Below are positions 1 through 6,916 of a stretch of 10,783 bases of DNA, in pieces. A program made the translations under genes and the position numbers. The stretch comes from Synergistaceae bacterium (GTDB taxonomy: Bacteria; Synergistota; Synergistia; Synergistales; Synergistaceae): assembly GCA_012513245.1 (NCBI GenBank), contig JAAZCN010000137.1, positions 1 through 10,783 of the forward strand. Reading direction: 5' to 3'. Every line of letters starts with the position of its first letter. Positions within the stretch are counted from its first letter, which is position 1. The notes below the pieces were generated by a model. It worked only from the letters and a program-made list of their open reading frames with translations. It did not search any database and had not been told where the DNA came from.

Positions 1-1056
1 GTACAGAACAGGCCTGCAAGACCGCTCACAGAGAAAGAGATGGATAAGGTCTACAACCTGCCCTACACAAGGGCTGCCCATCCTTGCTATGATGAAGCAG
101 GCGGCATCCCGGCGCTCGAAGAGGTCCGATTCAGCATAACCAGCCACAGAGGATGTTTTGGAGAGTGCTCTTTCTGTGCCATTGCCATGCACCAGGGAAG
201 GATCATACAGACCAGAAGCGACAAGTCGATGATCGAAGAAGCATCGTCATTTAAAAAAATGAAGGATTTCAAGGGATATGTCCATGACGTTGGGGGCCCC
301 ACGGCCAACTTTGTTGTCCCATCAGGTCCTGATCAAGAAAAGAAGGGCACATGTGCAGGGAAATCATGTCTATTTCCGGGACCGTGCAAAAAGCTTGAAG
401 CGGATCATTCCCGATATATCGATCTACTAAGAAAACTGAGAGAGATTCCCGGGATAAAGAAAGTATTCATCCGCTCAGGGTTGAGGTACGATTACATCCT
501 TGAGGATAAAAAAACAGATTTTCTTGACGAGCTCTGCAAATATCATATCAGTGGCCAGCTGAAGATCGCGCCGGAACATGTAAGTCCGGCAGTACTCAAG
601 TTTATGAGAAAAGTCCCGCGAAATGTCACTGTTGAATTTATTGATGCCTACAGGCAGAAAAACAGGGAGCTTGAAATGAAACAGTTTCTTGTCCCATATT
701 TTATGTCCTCTCACCCAGGATCGACGATCAAGGAGGCGGTGGACCTCGCTGAGTTTATACGGGACAGCGGTCTGAGGCCTGAACAGGTACAGGATTTTAC
801 CCCGACCCCGGGTTCAGTCTCCACTTGTATGTATTACACAGGTATCGATCCCCTGACCGGAGAAGAGGTATACGTTCCCAGGGATCATGAGGAGCGAAAG
901 ATGCAGAGGTCTCTGCTGCAGTATTGGGTTCCGGAAAATGCTGAAACAGTAAAAAAAGCACTGATCAAAGCGGGCAGGGAAGATTTAATAGGAAACGATA
1001 AAAAATGTCTTGTTCAGGAGCACCATTTCCGTCGGAGAATGGTAAAAAAAACGTAA
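1..1056 (+). CDS. ygiQ: YgiQ-family radical SAM protein, C-terminal part (5' end outside window)
   Basis: The reading frame is open from base 1, so the start lies upstream; 351 residues are visible. The family is typically 600-740 residues. The visible part holds the radical SAM cluster motif CFGECSFC (CxxxCxxC, Cys at residues 52, 56 and 59 counted from base 1), which ligates a 4Fe-4S cluster that cleaves S-adenosylmethionine. A further Cys group CxxxxCxxxxxC (118, 123, 129) is also seen in E. coli YgiQ. Family blocks follow: FIRSGLRYD, LKIAPEH, VPYFMSSHPG and the C-terminal VQDFTPTPGS with MYYTGIDPLTGEEVYVP. The family is widespread but its reaction is not established, so no substrate is assigned. 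An ATG at 40 is internal: residues encoded before it (VQNRPARPLTEKE) match the conserved family lead-in. No clear terminator follows it. Confidence 0.93.
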   Translation, partial: VQNRPARPLTEKEMDKVYNLPYTRAAHPCYDEAGGIPALEEVRFSITSHRGCFGECSFCAIAMHQGRIIQTRSDKSMIEEASSFKKMKDFKGYVHDVGGPTANFVVPSGPDQEKKGTCAGKSCLFPGPCKKLEADHSRYIDLLRKLREIPGIKKVFIRSGLRYDYILEDKKTDFLDELCKYHISGQLKIAPEHVSPAVLKFMRKVPRNVTVEFIDAYRQKNRELEMKQFLVPYFMSSHPGSTIKEAVDLAEFIRDSGLRPEQVQDFTPTPGSVSTCMYYTGIDPLTGEEVYVPRDHEERKMQRSLLQYWVPENAETVKKALIKAGREDLIGNDKKCLVQEHHFRRRMVKKT

Positions 1057-1077
1057 AATAAATGGTACAATAAGCTA

Positions 1078-1106
1078 TGGACAATATCCATATCAGCATA
1101 TAAAAT
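1078..1106 (+). promoter_or_regulatory. Putative sigma-70-type promoter of the ompH-like gene
   Basis: TGGACA (1078-1083, 5 of 6 to TTGACA) and TAAAAT (1101-1106, 5 of 6 to TATAAT) are separated by exactly 17 bp. Transcription would start near 1113, leaving a short leader with a strong ribosome binding site AGGAGGT at 1134-1140 before the ATG at 1149. Prediction by eye from hexamers and spacing only. Confidence 0.5.
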
Positions 1107-1148
1107 TCTCCGTGTGCTTAGACAGGAAAATACAGGAGGTTACACCAC

Positions 1149-1568
1149 ATGAAAAAATTGGTAGTATTATTAGTTGCAGCCATTGCAATATTCTCTTTAA
1201 ATGCCGTTGCATTTGCAGCAGAGGAAAAGGTTGGATTTGTTGACGAGATGGCAGTCCTTCAGCAGTTCCCAAAATTTAAGCAAGCTCAGCAGCAGATCGA
1301 TGCAATAGGCAAGAAAAAATCTGAAGCAGCAAAGACTGCATTCGACAAGGAAACTGATGAAAAGAAAAAGGCTAACATTGTACAGACCCTTCAGCTTGAG
1401 ATGAGGGAAGAAGAATCCAAACTGATGAACCCTATCCTTAAGGAAATCAACGAGACGATCGCAAAGGTCGCCAAGACTAAAGGGATAACGATAGTTTTGA
1501 ACAAGGGGCTTGTTTACTACGGCGGTATTGATATCACAAATGATGTGGTGACCGCCCTAAAGAGGTAG
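1149..1568 (+). CDS. OmpH/Skp-family periplasmic chaperone-like protein
   Basis: This is a 139-residue secreted protein. Residues 1-23 form a typical signal peptide: KK, a hydrophobic core, then an Ala-rich region with likely cleavage after AFA. The mature protein begins with the strand typical of the family (EKVGFVDEMAVLQQFPKF) and continues into a long charged, Lys/Glu-rich helical region (about 45-110) likely to form a coiled coil. It ends with the family's C-terminal strand (GITIVLNKGLVYYGGIDIT). Skp/OmpH proteins form trimers that hold outer-membrane proteins in the periplasm. At 139 residues this one is somewhat shorter than E. coli Skp (about 160). It has its own promoter-like sequence, a strong ribosome binding site (AGGAGGT, 8 nt before ATG) and a terminator, so it is probably monocistronic. 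No bamA or lpx gene is adjacent. Its presence supports a diderm host; its client proteins are unknown. Confidence 0.85.
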   Translation: MKKLVVLLVAAIAIFSLNAVAFAAEEKVGFVDEMAVLQQFPKFKQAQQQIDAIGKKKSEAAKTAFDKETDEKKKANIVQTLQLEMREEESKLMNPILKEINETIAKVAKTKGITIVLNKGLVYYGGIDITNDVVTALKR

Positions 1569-1585
1569 AACTCTTAAAAAGTTGG

Positions 1586-1619
1586 GCGCCGTTCCGTTAA
1601 TTCGGGATGGCGCTTTTTT
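1586..1619 (+). terminator. Rho-independent terminator after the ompH-like gene
   Basis: An 11-bp stem GCGCCGTTCCG (1586-1596) pairs with CGGGATGGCGC (1603-1613) through two G-U pairs. It closes a 6-nt loop and is followed by six T residues (1614-1619). An A-run at 1576-1580 lies upstream, so weak activity in the other direction is possible. Confidence 0.9.
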
Positions 1620-1655
1620 ATTCTCTCTGTATAAGTTTTGATCGGCGGTGATCTG

Positions 1656-2252
1656 ATGTCAATTTTCTGGCTTATTTTTGGATATCTTGCAGGTTCGTGC
1701 CCCACAGGTTACCTTGCTGTAAAAATATTGAAAGGACAGGATGTCCGAGACTTCGGGTCAGGCAACATCGGTGCCACCAACACAGGAAGAGTGCTCGGAA
1801 AAAAATGGGCGATCGCTGTTGCTCTCTTTGACATGCTCAAGGTCGGCATAGCAGTTCTTATGGCATCGTTCTTTACAGATAGCAGCATCATACTGGCACT
1901 CACCGGTGTATCCTCAGTCCTTGGCCACAATTATCCCGTGTGGCTCGGGTGGAGGGGCGGCAAAGGTGTAGCTACGACATTTGGTGTATTTGCATTTTTT
2001 GATTTCTTCAACCCTCTTCCGGCTCTTATAGGAGGAGTTGTTTGGTATGCAGTCCTCAAGTCGACAAAGTATGTCTGTATAGCTTCAATAACAGCTATTT
2101 TTGCCTCCGCTCTGCTGATGCCGCTCTTCGGTATGCCACGTCCATTTTATATGGCGAGTCTCTTCCTGGCTGCGCTTTCGACATGGCGCCATAAGGGAAA
2201 TATAAAGAGGCTGATCGAAGGCAGGGAAGACAAGGCCGGCGAACACAATTAA
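1656..2252 (+). CDS. plsY: Glycerol-3-phosphate acyltransferase PlsY
   Basis: Integral membrane enzyme that transfers an acyl group from acyl-phosphate to glycerol-3-phosphate, giving lysophosphatidic acid, the first step of phospholipid synthesis in most bacteria. The three family motifs are present: GSGNIGATN (34-42), GWRGGKGVAT (98-107, preceded by LGHNYPVWL) and the C-terminal RHKGNIKRL (178-186). Several hydrophobic segments (about 1-20, 52-72, 78-92, 110-150, 160-175) fit the usual multi-pass topology, and 198 residues is normal length. I chose ATG 1656, preceded by GGCGGTG at 1644-1650. A TTG at 1638 would add six residues not typical of the family. It follows a strong terminator, so it needs its own promoter; TATAAG at 1630-1635 is a possible -10 without a convincing -35. 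Confidence 0.95.
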   Translation: MSIFWLIFGYLAGSCPTGYLAVKILKGQDVRDFGSGNIGATNTGRVLGKKWAIAVALFDMLKVGIAVLMASFFTDSSIILALTGVSSVLGHNYPVWLGWRGGKGVATTFGVFAFFDFFNPLPALIGGVVWYAVLKSTKYVCIASITAIFASALLMPLFGMPRPFYMASLFLAALSTWRHKGNIKRLIEGREDKAGEHN

Positions 2253-2382
2253 AATACTGTAGGCTCCACGTCCCGGCTACAGGTCTCTTTCTATCCGAAA
2301 ATACCTGCCTTGATCCTGCTGTTTTCTTAAAAAAGGCCATTTTTATCCCCTCGACGGCGCATTCTGATCCCGCTCTTTTATC

Positions 2383-2399
2383 CTTGACTTATACTGACC
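2383..2399 (-). promoter_or_regulatory. CtsR operator (tandem heptad) overlapping the -35 box
   Basis: Read on the minus strand, the site is GGTCAGT-ATA-AGTCAAG. This fits the known CtsR operator pattern RGTCAAA-NAN-RGTCAAA with two mismatches in the first heptad and one in the second, and the spacer has the expected central A. It covers the whole -35 hexamer and the start of the spacer, so bound CtsR should block RNA polymerase. Its position directly in front of a ctsR gene supports autoregulation. Confidence 0.78.
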
Positions 2400-2412
2400 A
2401 AGATTATATAAT
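2384..2412 (+). promoter_or_regulatory. Promoter of the ctsR-mcsA-clpC operon
   Basis: TTGACT (2384-2389) and a perfect TATAAT (2407-2412) are separated by 17 bp, a near-consensus housekeeping promoter. This is expected for a gene set that is repressed at normal temperature and freely transcribed when the repressor releases. Transcription would begin around 2419, giving a leader of about 25 nt before the ctsR start. Confidence 0.8.
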
Positions 2413-2443
2413 CATTCCAGTTTAAGGAAATGGAGTGACTCGC

Positions 2444-2935
2444 ATGTCCCTGCCGTCATCAAGTCTTACCCAAATTATCGAGGAATACATATCCCAGCTT
2501 CTGGAAGAAAACGAAGCAGGAGAGGTATCTCTCAGACGAAAGGATCTGGCTGAAAGGTTTGGATGTGTTCCAAGTCAGATCAACTATGTATTAAGAAGCA
2601 GGTTTGCCCCTGAAAATGGATTTCTCGTCGAGAGCCAAAGAGGCGGGCATGGTTATATTAAAGTTATCCAGCTGACGTTCAACAACTGCGATGAAGAGGT
2701 AGTCCATCTGGCAGATCTTGTTGGAAATGCAATAACAGAACAGGAATCAAGGAAACTGTTGGTAAATATTCAAAACAGAGAGGTGATTTCCCCCAGGGAA
2801 CGCCTTGTGATCGAAGTTGCGCTAAGAAGTCAGGATGAAAACGGAAGGTCGCTCTTTGATGTTTCGCCCTACAGGCGGGATCTGATGAGGGCAGAACTGC
2901 TGAAAAAAATACTTACAAGCCTTGCGCTTGGATGA
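2444..2935 (+). CDS. ctsR: CtsR, heat-shock transcriptional repressor
   Basis: Winged-helix repressor of class III heat-shock genes (clp genes), 163 residues, which is close to the usual 150-160. Residues 29-75 contain the DNA-binding domain (RRKDLAERFGCVPSQINYVL then the wing FLVESQRGGHGYIKV). Residues 95-160 form the C-terminal dimerisation region with the usual ISPRERLVIEVALR. In well-studied CtsR proteins the wing has four consecutive glycines that act as the intrinsic heat sensor; here the loop is RGGHG (66-70). Start choice: ATG 2444 has GGAGTG at 2432-2437, 6 nt upstream; a GTG at 2435 with AAGGA upstream is also possible and adds three residues. It is the first gene of an operon with mcsA (10-nt gap) and clpC, and is probably self-repressed through the operator at 2383-2399. 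Confidence 0.95.
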   Translation: MSLPSSSLTQIIEEYISQLLEENEAGEVSLRRKDLAERFGCVPSQINYVLRSRFAPENGFLVESQRGGHGYIKVIQLTFNNCDEEVVHLADLVGNAITEQESRKLLVNIQNREVISPRERLVIEVALRSQDENGRSLFDVSPYRRDLMRAELLKKILTSLALG

Positions 2936-2945
2936 GGTGATCCTA

Positions 2946-3431
2946 ATGCTATGCGAACGCTGCGGTGTGAATAAAGCCGAAGTGCATCTTATGAGGATCG
3001 TAAACGGAAAACGTGTGGTGGACTATCTTTGCAGACAGTGTGCAAAAGAAGTCATACCGTTTGACGAGGCCGCTAAGATGATGAAAATGACACTCTCCCT
3101 TGAAGGGATACTAGATCTCCAGGAAGCTCTCAAAGAGCTGATATTACCTGCAATGACCGGGATGAGTGACGATGCGGATATCGAATTGACCTGCCCCCAC
3201 TGTGGAGAGGCCCTTTCATGGTCGATGCTGGCTTCCGCTGAGAAAAAATATGCGGAGAAGGTTCCCTGTGCTGAAAGCGTCAGTGTGCCTGCTGTAAAAA
3301 GAGACAAGCTTTCCTTGTTGAAGGACGAGATGACAGCTGCCGTAAAGACGGAAAATTATGAGCTTGCAGCGCAGATCAGGGACCAGATAAAAAATCTGGA
3401 AGACAAGACTGACGAAGAAAAGGATGCGTGA
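2946..3431 (+). CDS. mcsA: McsA-like protein: zinc finger plus UVR motif
   Basis: A 161-residue protein encoded between ctsR and clpC. The N terminus has a complete CxxC-CxxC zinc-binding site (Cys 3, 6, 29, 32; CERC and CRQC). A second cluster is incomplete: CPHC at 83-86 is followed only by Cys 108, where family members usually have another CxxC. Residues 122-152 form a UVR motif (LKDEMTAAVKTENYELAAQI then RDQIKNLE), a helical hairpin used for protein contacts and also found in the ClpC middle domain and UvrB/UvrC. In Bacillus, McsA activates the arginine kinase McsB, helps control CtsR and delivers substrates to ClpC; no mcsB is present here, so only the CtsR/ClpC-linked roles can be inferred. 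ATG 2946 is preceded by GAGGTG at 2934-2939. A TTG at 2922, overlapping ctsR, is less likely because the family begins close to the first CxxC. Confidence 0.85.
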   Translation: MLCERCGVNKAEVHLMRIVNGKRVVDYLCRQCAKEVIPFDEAAKMMKMTLSLEGILDLQEALKELILPAMTGMSDDADIELTCPHCGEALSWSMLASAEKKYAEKVPCAESVSVPAVKRDKLSLLKDEMTAAVKTENYELAAQIRDQIKNLEDKTDEEKDA

Positions 3432-3437
3432 TCCTAA

Positions 3438-5912
3438 ATGTGGCAGAATTTTACTGAAAGGGGCAAGAAAGTATTCCAGCTTGCTCACAGCGGAGCTTTG
3501 CGTCTTGGACACGAGGTTGTTGGAACAGAACACATACTTTTAGGCCTTCTCGATGATGCTGATGGGATAGTTACACATATCCTTGCGAATTACGGACTGC
3601 ATCCGGAAGTGCTTAAGGCAGAAATCGAAAGTCTTATAGGAACAGGGAAACCAAGATCTGAACCTGTGGACCTACCTTCGAGCCCAAGGGCTAAGCTTGT
3701 AATAGACCTTTCAATGAGGGAAGCCAGGAAAATGGGTGTGAATTATATAGGCACAGAGCACATCTTTCTGGGGATCCTTGCAGAAGGCGAAGGAATGGCT
3801 GCCCAACTGCTTGCCTCTCATGGAATGGATCTTCCAAGGACGCGAATGATGGTAAGGAATATCCTCAACGGAAACCAGGCTGAGCCTGAATCAGATCCCC
3901 TTAAGGCAGAAGAGCTCCCCCCTGCGAGGTCGGGGAACCAGCAGCAGAGCAGGACTCCCACTCTTGACCAGATAGGTATAGATCTCACGAATATGGCCAG
4001 GAACAGGGAGCTGGATCCGGTAATTGGAAGGGATAAGGAAATACAAAGGGTAGTCCAGATACTCTCGCGCAGGACCAAGAACAACCCTGTGCTGATAGGC
4101 GAACCGGGCGTGGGAAAAACAGCTATTGCAGAGGGCCTTGCACAGAGGATCATCTCGGGAGAGATCCCTGAGATCCTGAAAGACAAGCGTGTTATGCAGC
4201 TAAACGTTGCCAACCTGGTAGCAGGTACAAAATACAGAGGCGAGTTTGAAGAGCGGATGCGCAGGATAGTTAAAGAGGTCAGAGAGACTAAAAAGGTAAT
4301 TCTCTTTATAGATGAGATACACACGCTTGTTGGAGCCGGAGGAGCAGAAGGCGCTGTTGACGCTGCAAATATCATCAAACCGAGCCTCTCAAGGGGAGAG
4401 TTCCAGGTGATAGGAGCGACAACGATCAACGAGTACAGAAAATACATTGAAAAAGACGCGGCGCTTGAAAGGCGCTTTCAGCCGATCCAGGTCGAAGAAC
4501 CGTCAGAAGAGGACACAGTACGGATCCTGATGGGACTAAGAGACAATTATGAAGCCCATCACAGGGTAAAGATCACAGATGATGCTCTCGAGGCGGCAGC
4601 GAGGCTCTCACAGCGTTATATCACGGGAAGGTTCCTGCCCGATAAGGCCATAGACCTAATAGATGAAGCCTCCGCCAGAGCTAGGATCCAAACACTGGAA
4701 GTACCTGATGATCTAAAGGCGCTTGAGAGAAGCGTAGTGGACATACGAAGGGAAAAAGAGGCCGCGGTGGGAGCACAGGAGTTTGAAAAGGCAGCAGACC
4801 TCAGAGATCAGGAAAAGGATCTAATTACACAGATAGCCGAGTGGCGCAAGAGCTGGACCGAATCAAGGAACCAGTTTACGCCCGACGTAAAAACAGAAGA
4901 GATCGCTTCTATTGTCTCAGAGTGGACAGGAATACCGGTGACGCAGCTTACCGAAGAGGAGAGCCGCAGGCTTCTGAGGATGGAAGATGAAATAAGGCAG
5001 AGGCTTGTTGGACAGGATGAGGCACTGCAATCTGTTGCAAGAGCTATCCGAAGGTCACGGAGCGGTATGAAAGACCCCAAGAGGCCTGTGGGAAGTTTTA
5101 TGTTCCTTGGTCCGACCGGAGTTGGAAAAACAGAAATGGCAAGATCACTTGCAGAGTTTATGTTCGGCAGTGACGACGCTATGATAAGGCTCGACATGAG
5201 CGAATTTATGGAGAGGCATGAAGCCGCCAAGCTGATAGGAGCACCACCCGGTTATGTAGGTTTCGAAGAGGGGGGCAAACTTACTGAAGCGATCAGGCGC
5301 CGTCCATACTCGGTCGTTCTTTTTGACGAGATAGAAAAAGCTCACCCGGATGTCTTCAATGTTCTGCTCCAGCTGCTGGAAGACGGAAGGTTAACTGATG
5401 GACAGGGGCGCCTGACGGATTTCAGGAACGCTCTGATCATCATGACGAGCAATATTGGATTGAGCGAAGTTATGAAGGGCCGCAGCCTTGGATTTGCAGA
5501 GGCGGAAGGCGCTCTTGGGGGCATAGATACTGCCAAAATGAAGAGCACTGTCACAGAAGCGGCAAGGATGCTCTTCAGGCCTGAGTTCATGAACAGGGTG
5601 GATGAAGTTATAGTATTCAATCCGCTTGGCAAGGAAGAGCTCCTCAAGATAGTGGATATAATGCTGGACGAGGTCAAATTGAGAACTTTGGAATGCAAGA
5701 TAACACTGGAAATCGATGAGGAGGCAAAAAAACTCCTTCTTGAGCGGGGTTATGATCCTAAGTACGGAGCGAGGCCTCTTCGCAGAGCGATCCAGAAAAT
5801 GCTGGAGGACTCTCTCTCTAATCTTATGCTCGAAGGAACCGTCAAAGCAGGAGAAAACGTTTCGGTCACTGTTGCCGACGGAGAGCTGAAATTCGAGAAA
5901 GAAAAAAAGTGA
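3438..5912 (+). CDS. clpC: ClpC, ATP-dependent Clp protease ATPase subunit
   Basis: Hexameric AAA+ unfoldase that feeds proteins to ClpP. The 824 residues hold, in order: a Clp N-domain with two repeats (about 1-145); the first ATPase module with Walker A GEPGVGKT (221-228) and Walker B VILFIDE (287-293); a middle domain with a UVR-type helix pair (about 425-465, KEAAVGAQEFEKAADLRDQE), the signature that separates ClpC from ClpA and ClpB; the second ATPase module with GPTGVGKT (558-565) and VVLFDE (626-631); and the ClpP-docking loop LGF (684-686) before the C-terminal domain. Length and all key residues are normal, so the enzyme should be active. The gene starts 6 nt after the mcsA stop. The only Shine-Dalgarno-like string (AAGGA, 3420-3424) is 13 nt from the ATG, so translation is probably coupled to mcsA. 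Expression should follow CtsR control. Confidence 0.97.
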   Translation: MWQNFTERGKKVFQLAHSGALRLGHEVVGTEHILLGLLDDADGIVTHILANYGLHPEVLKAEIESLIGTGKPRSEPVDLPSSPRAKLVIDLSMREARKMGVNYIGTEHIFLGILAEGEGMAAQLLASHGMDLPRTRMMVRNILNGNQAEPESDPLKAEELPPARSGNQQQSRTPTLDQIGIDLTNMARNRELDPVIGRDKEIQRVVQILSRRTKNNPVLIGEPGVGKTAIAEGLAQRIISGEIPEILKDKRVMQLNVANLVAGTKYRGEFEERMRRIVKEVRETKKVILFIDEIHTLVGAGGAEGAVDAANIIKPSLSRGEFQVIGATTINEYRKYIEKDAALERRFQPIQVEEPSEEDTVRILMGLRDNYEAHHRVKITDDALEAAARLSQRYITGRFLPDKAIDLIDEASARARIQTLEVPDDLKALERSVVDIRREKEAAVGAQEFEKAADLRDQEKDLITQIAEWRKSWTESRNQFTPDVKTEEIASIVSEWTGIPVTQLTEEESRRLLRMEDEIRQRLVGQDEALQSVARAIRRSRSGMKDPKRPVGSFMFLGPTGVGKTEMARSLAEFMFGSDDAMIRLDMSEFMERHEAAKLIGAPPGYVGFEEGGKLTEAIRRRPYSVVLFDEIEKAHPDVFNVLLQLLEDGRLTDGQGRLTDFRNALIIMTSNIGLSEVMKGRSLGFAEAEGALGGIDTAKMKSTVTEAARMLFRPEFMNRVDEVIVFNPLGKEELLKIVDIMLDEVKLRTLECKITLEIDEEAKKLLLERGYDPKYGARPLRRAIQKMLEDSLSNLMLEGTVKAGENVSVTVADGELKFEKEKK

Positions 5913-5929
5913 TTTGAAATATTAACAAG

Positions 5930-5976
5930 ACCCGAGAGATGATATGTATTTTCATCCTCTCGGGTTTTCGTTTTTT
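5930..5976 (+). terminator. Rho-independent terminator of the ctsR-mcsA-clpC operon
   Basis: A stem ACCCGAGAGATGA (5930-5942) pairs with TCATCCTCTCGGGT (5952-5965), with one bulged C and a 9-nt loop. It is followed by two T-runs (5965-5968 and 5971-5976). It begins 17 nt after the clpC stop and separates the heat-shock operon from the parvulin gene. Confidence 0.92.
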
Positions 5977-6034
5977 ATGATAGGATTTGTTCTGCTTTTT
6001 AAAATAACAGGGAAGATCCAGGAGGGATTTTGTT

Positions 6035-6916
6035 ATGTCTTTAAAAAAGGTCACAAAGATCATTGCAGTATTTTCATTTCTACTTTTAATTAGCACTTCA
6101 GCTGCCATGGCTGCTGATAAACCGGTCCTGACAGTCGGAACGTCGACTCTCGATGAAAAAGAGGTCCTGAACCTCATGGCAACGACAACAGGAGGCAACC
6201 AGATGATGGTAGGCCTTATGCTTGCGCAGTCGACCCTTCCGGAGAGAATGGAACTTGTGAACCAGATGGCTCATGCCCTCCTTTTCGCAGAGGCTGCAAG
6301 GACCAAGGGTCTTGATTCACGTCCTGATGTTGCATTTCAGATCAAATGGCAGACGATGCAGATCCTTATGCAGGCATACTTCGAACAATACGCTTCAAAG
6401 TGGGACATGAGCGAGAATGCTGTCAAAAATTACTACAATACCCATGAAAAAGAATTCTACGAAGCACCTGCGGCTCACACAAGGCACATACTTACTCAGA
6501 CAGAGGGAGAGGCACTTAACGCTGCCCTGGAAGTATACAAGACGAAGGATTTTGCAAAGGTCGCTTCTGAATACAGCCGTGATCCCAATAGTGCCAATAA
6601 TGGCGGAGATCTTGGCTGGGTCGAAAAGGGCATGATGGTGCCTACAGTCGATGTCTCTATAGACGGAGCTTCGATCGGTTCCCTTGTAGGTCCGGTGAAA
6701 AGCGATTACGGATGGCACATCATTGAAGTCACAGAGCGTCGCCCCGGCAAACAGCTTTCTTTTGATGAGTCCGGAGATAGAGCGGCTCAGGGGCTGCAGA
6801 GACAGTATTTGGACAACGAACTTAAGGAACTTGAGGCAAAGTTCAGCGTCAACATAGACGAAAAAGCCCTTGAAAATCTCGGAGGCATCCCGGCTCCGGC
6901 AGTCGTACAGCAGTAA
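6035..6916 (+). CDS. Secreted parvulin-type peptidyl-prolyl isomerase (PpiC/SurA/PrsA-like)
   Basis: A 293-residue protein with an N-terminal signal peptide (KK at 4-5, hydrophobic 9-20, cleavage likely after AMA at 24-26). No Cys lies in the cleavage region, so it is not a PrsA-type lipoprotein and is probably periplasmic. Residues 28-140 form a helical chaperone-like region, as in SurA/PrsA N-domains. Residues about 146-238 are a parvulin domain: HTRHIL (148-153), DFAKVASEYSRDP, NGGDLGWVEKG, then GPVKSDYGWHIIEV (219-232), with the two conserved histidines 151 and 228. Such proteins speed cis-trans isomerisation of proline bonds and assist folding of exported proteins, here plausibly outer-membrane proteins alongside the OmpH-like chaperone. 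The start has a strong AGGAGGG (6020-6026) 8 nt upstream. It follows the clpC terminator; I see no convincing promoter in 5977-6034. The next gene begins directly at its stop. Confidence 0.9.
   Translation: MSLKKVTKIIAVFSFLLLISTSAAMAADKPVLTVGTSTLDEKEVLNLMATTTGGNQMMVGLMLAQSTLPERMELVNQMAHALLFAEAARTKGLDSRPDVAFQIKWQTMQILMQAYFEQYASKWDMSENAVKNYYNTHEKEFYEAPAAHTRHILTQTEGEALNAALEVYKTKDFAKVASEYSRDPNSANNGGDLGWVEKGMMVPTVDVSIDGASIGSLVGPVKSDYGWHIIEVTERRPGKQLSFDESGDRAAQGLQRQYLDNELKELEAKFSVNIDEKALENLGGIPAPAVVQQ

Noticed and set aside
2257..2282. CTGTAG/CTACAG inverted repeat after plsY as a terminator
   Set aside because: The arms are perfect but only 6 bp, the 14-nt loop is large and no T-run follows directly (only TCTCTTT after two bases). 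It is too weak to call. The rest of 2253-2382 shows no gene.
3818..4447. Long open frame on the minus strand inside clpC
   Set aside because: It lies wholly antisense to well-conserved ClpC ATPase sequence, and its product is a low-complexity Ser/Ile/Leu-rich mirror of that sequence with no ribosome binding site or domain. The same holds for antisense frames at 4808-5230, 5342-5698, 6395-6934 and 9031-9420.
6417..6635. Overlapping plus-strand 72-codon frame inside the parvulin gene
   Set aside because: It is in another frame of a gene with a conserved parvulin domain over the same bases, and its product is a basic, unstructured-looking sequence with no recognisable feature.
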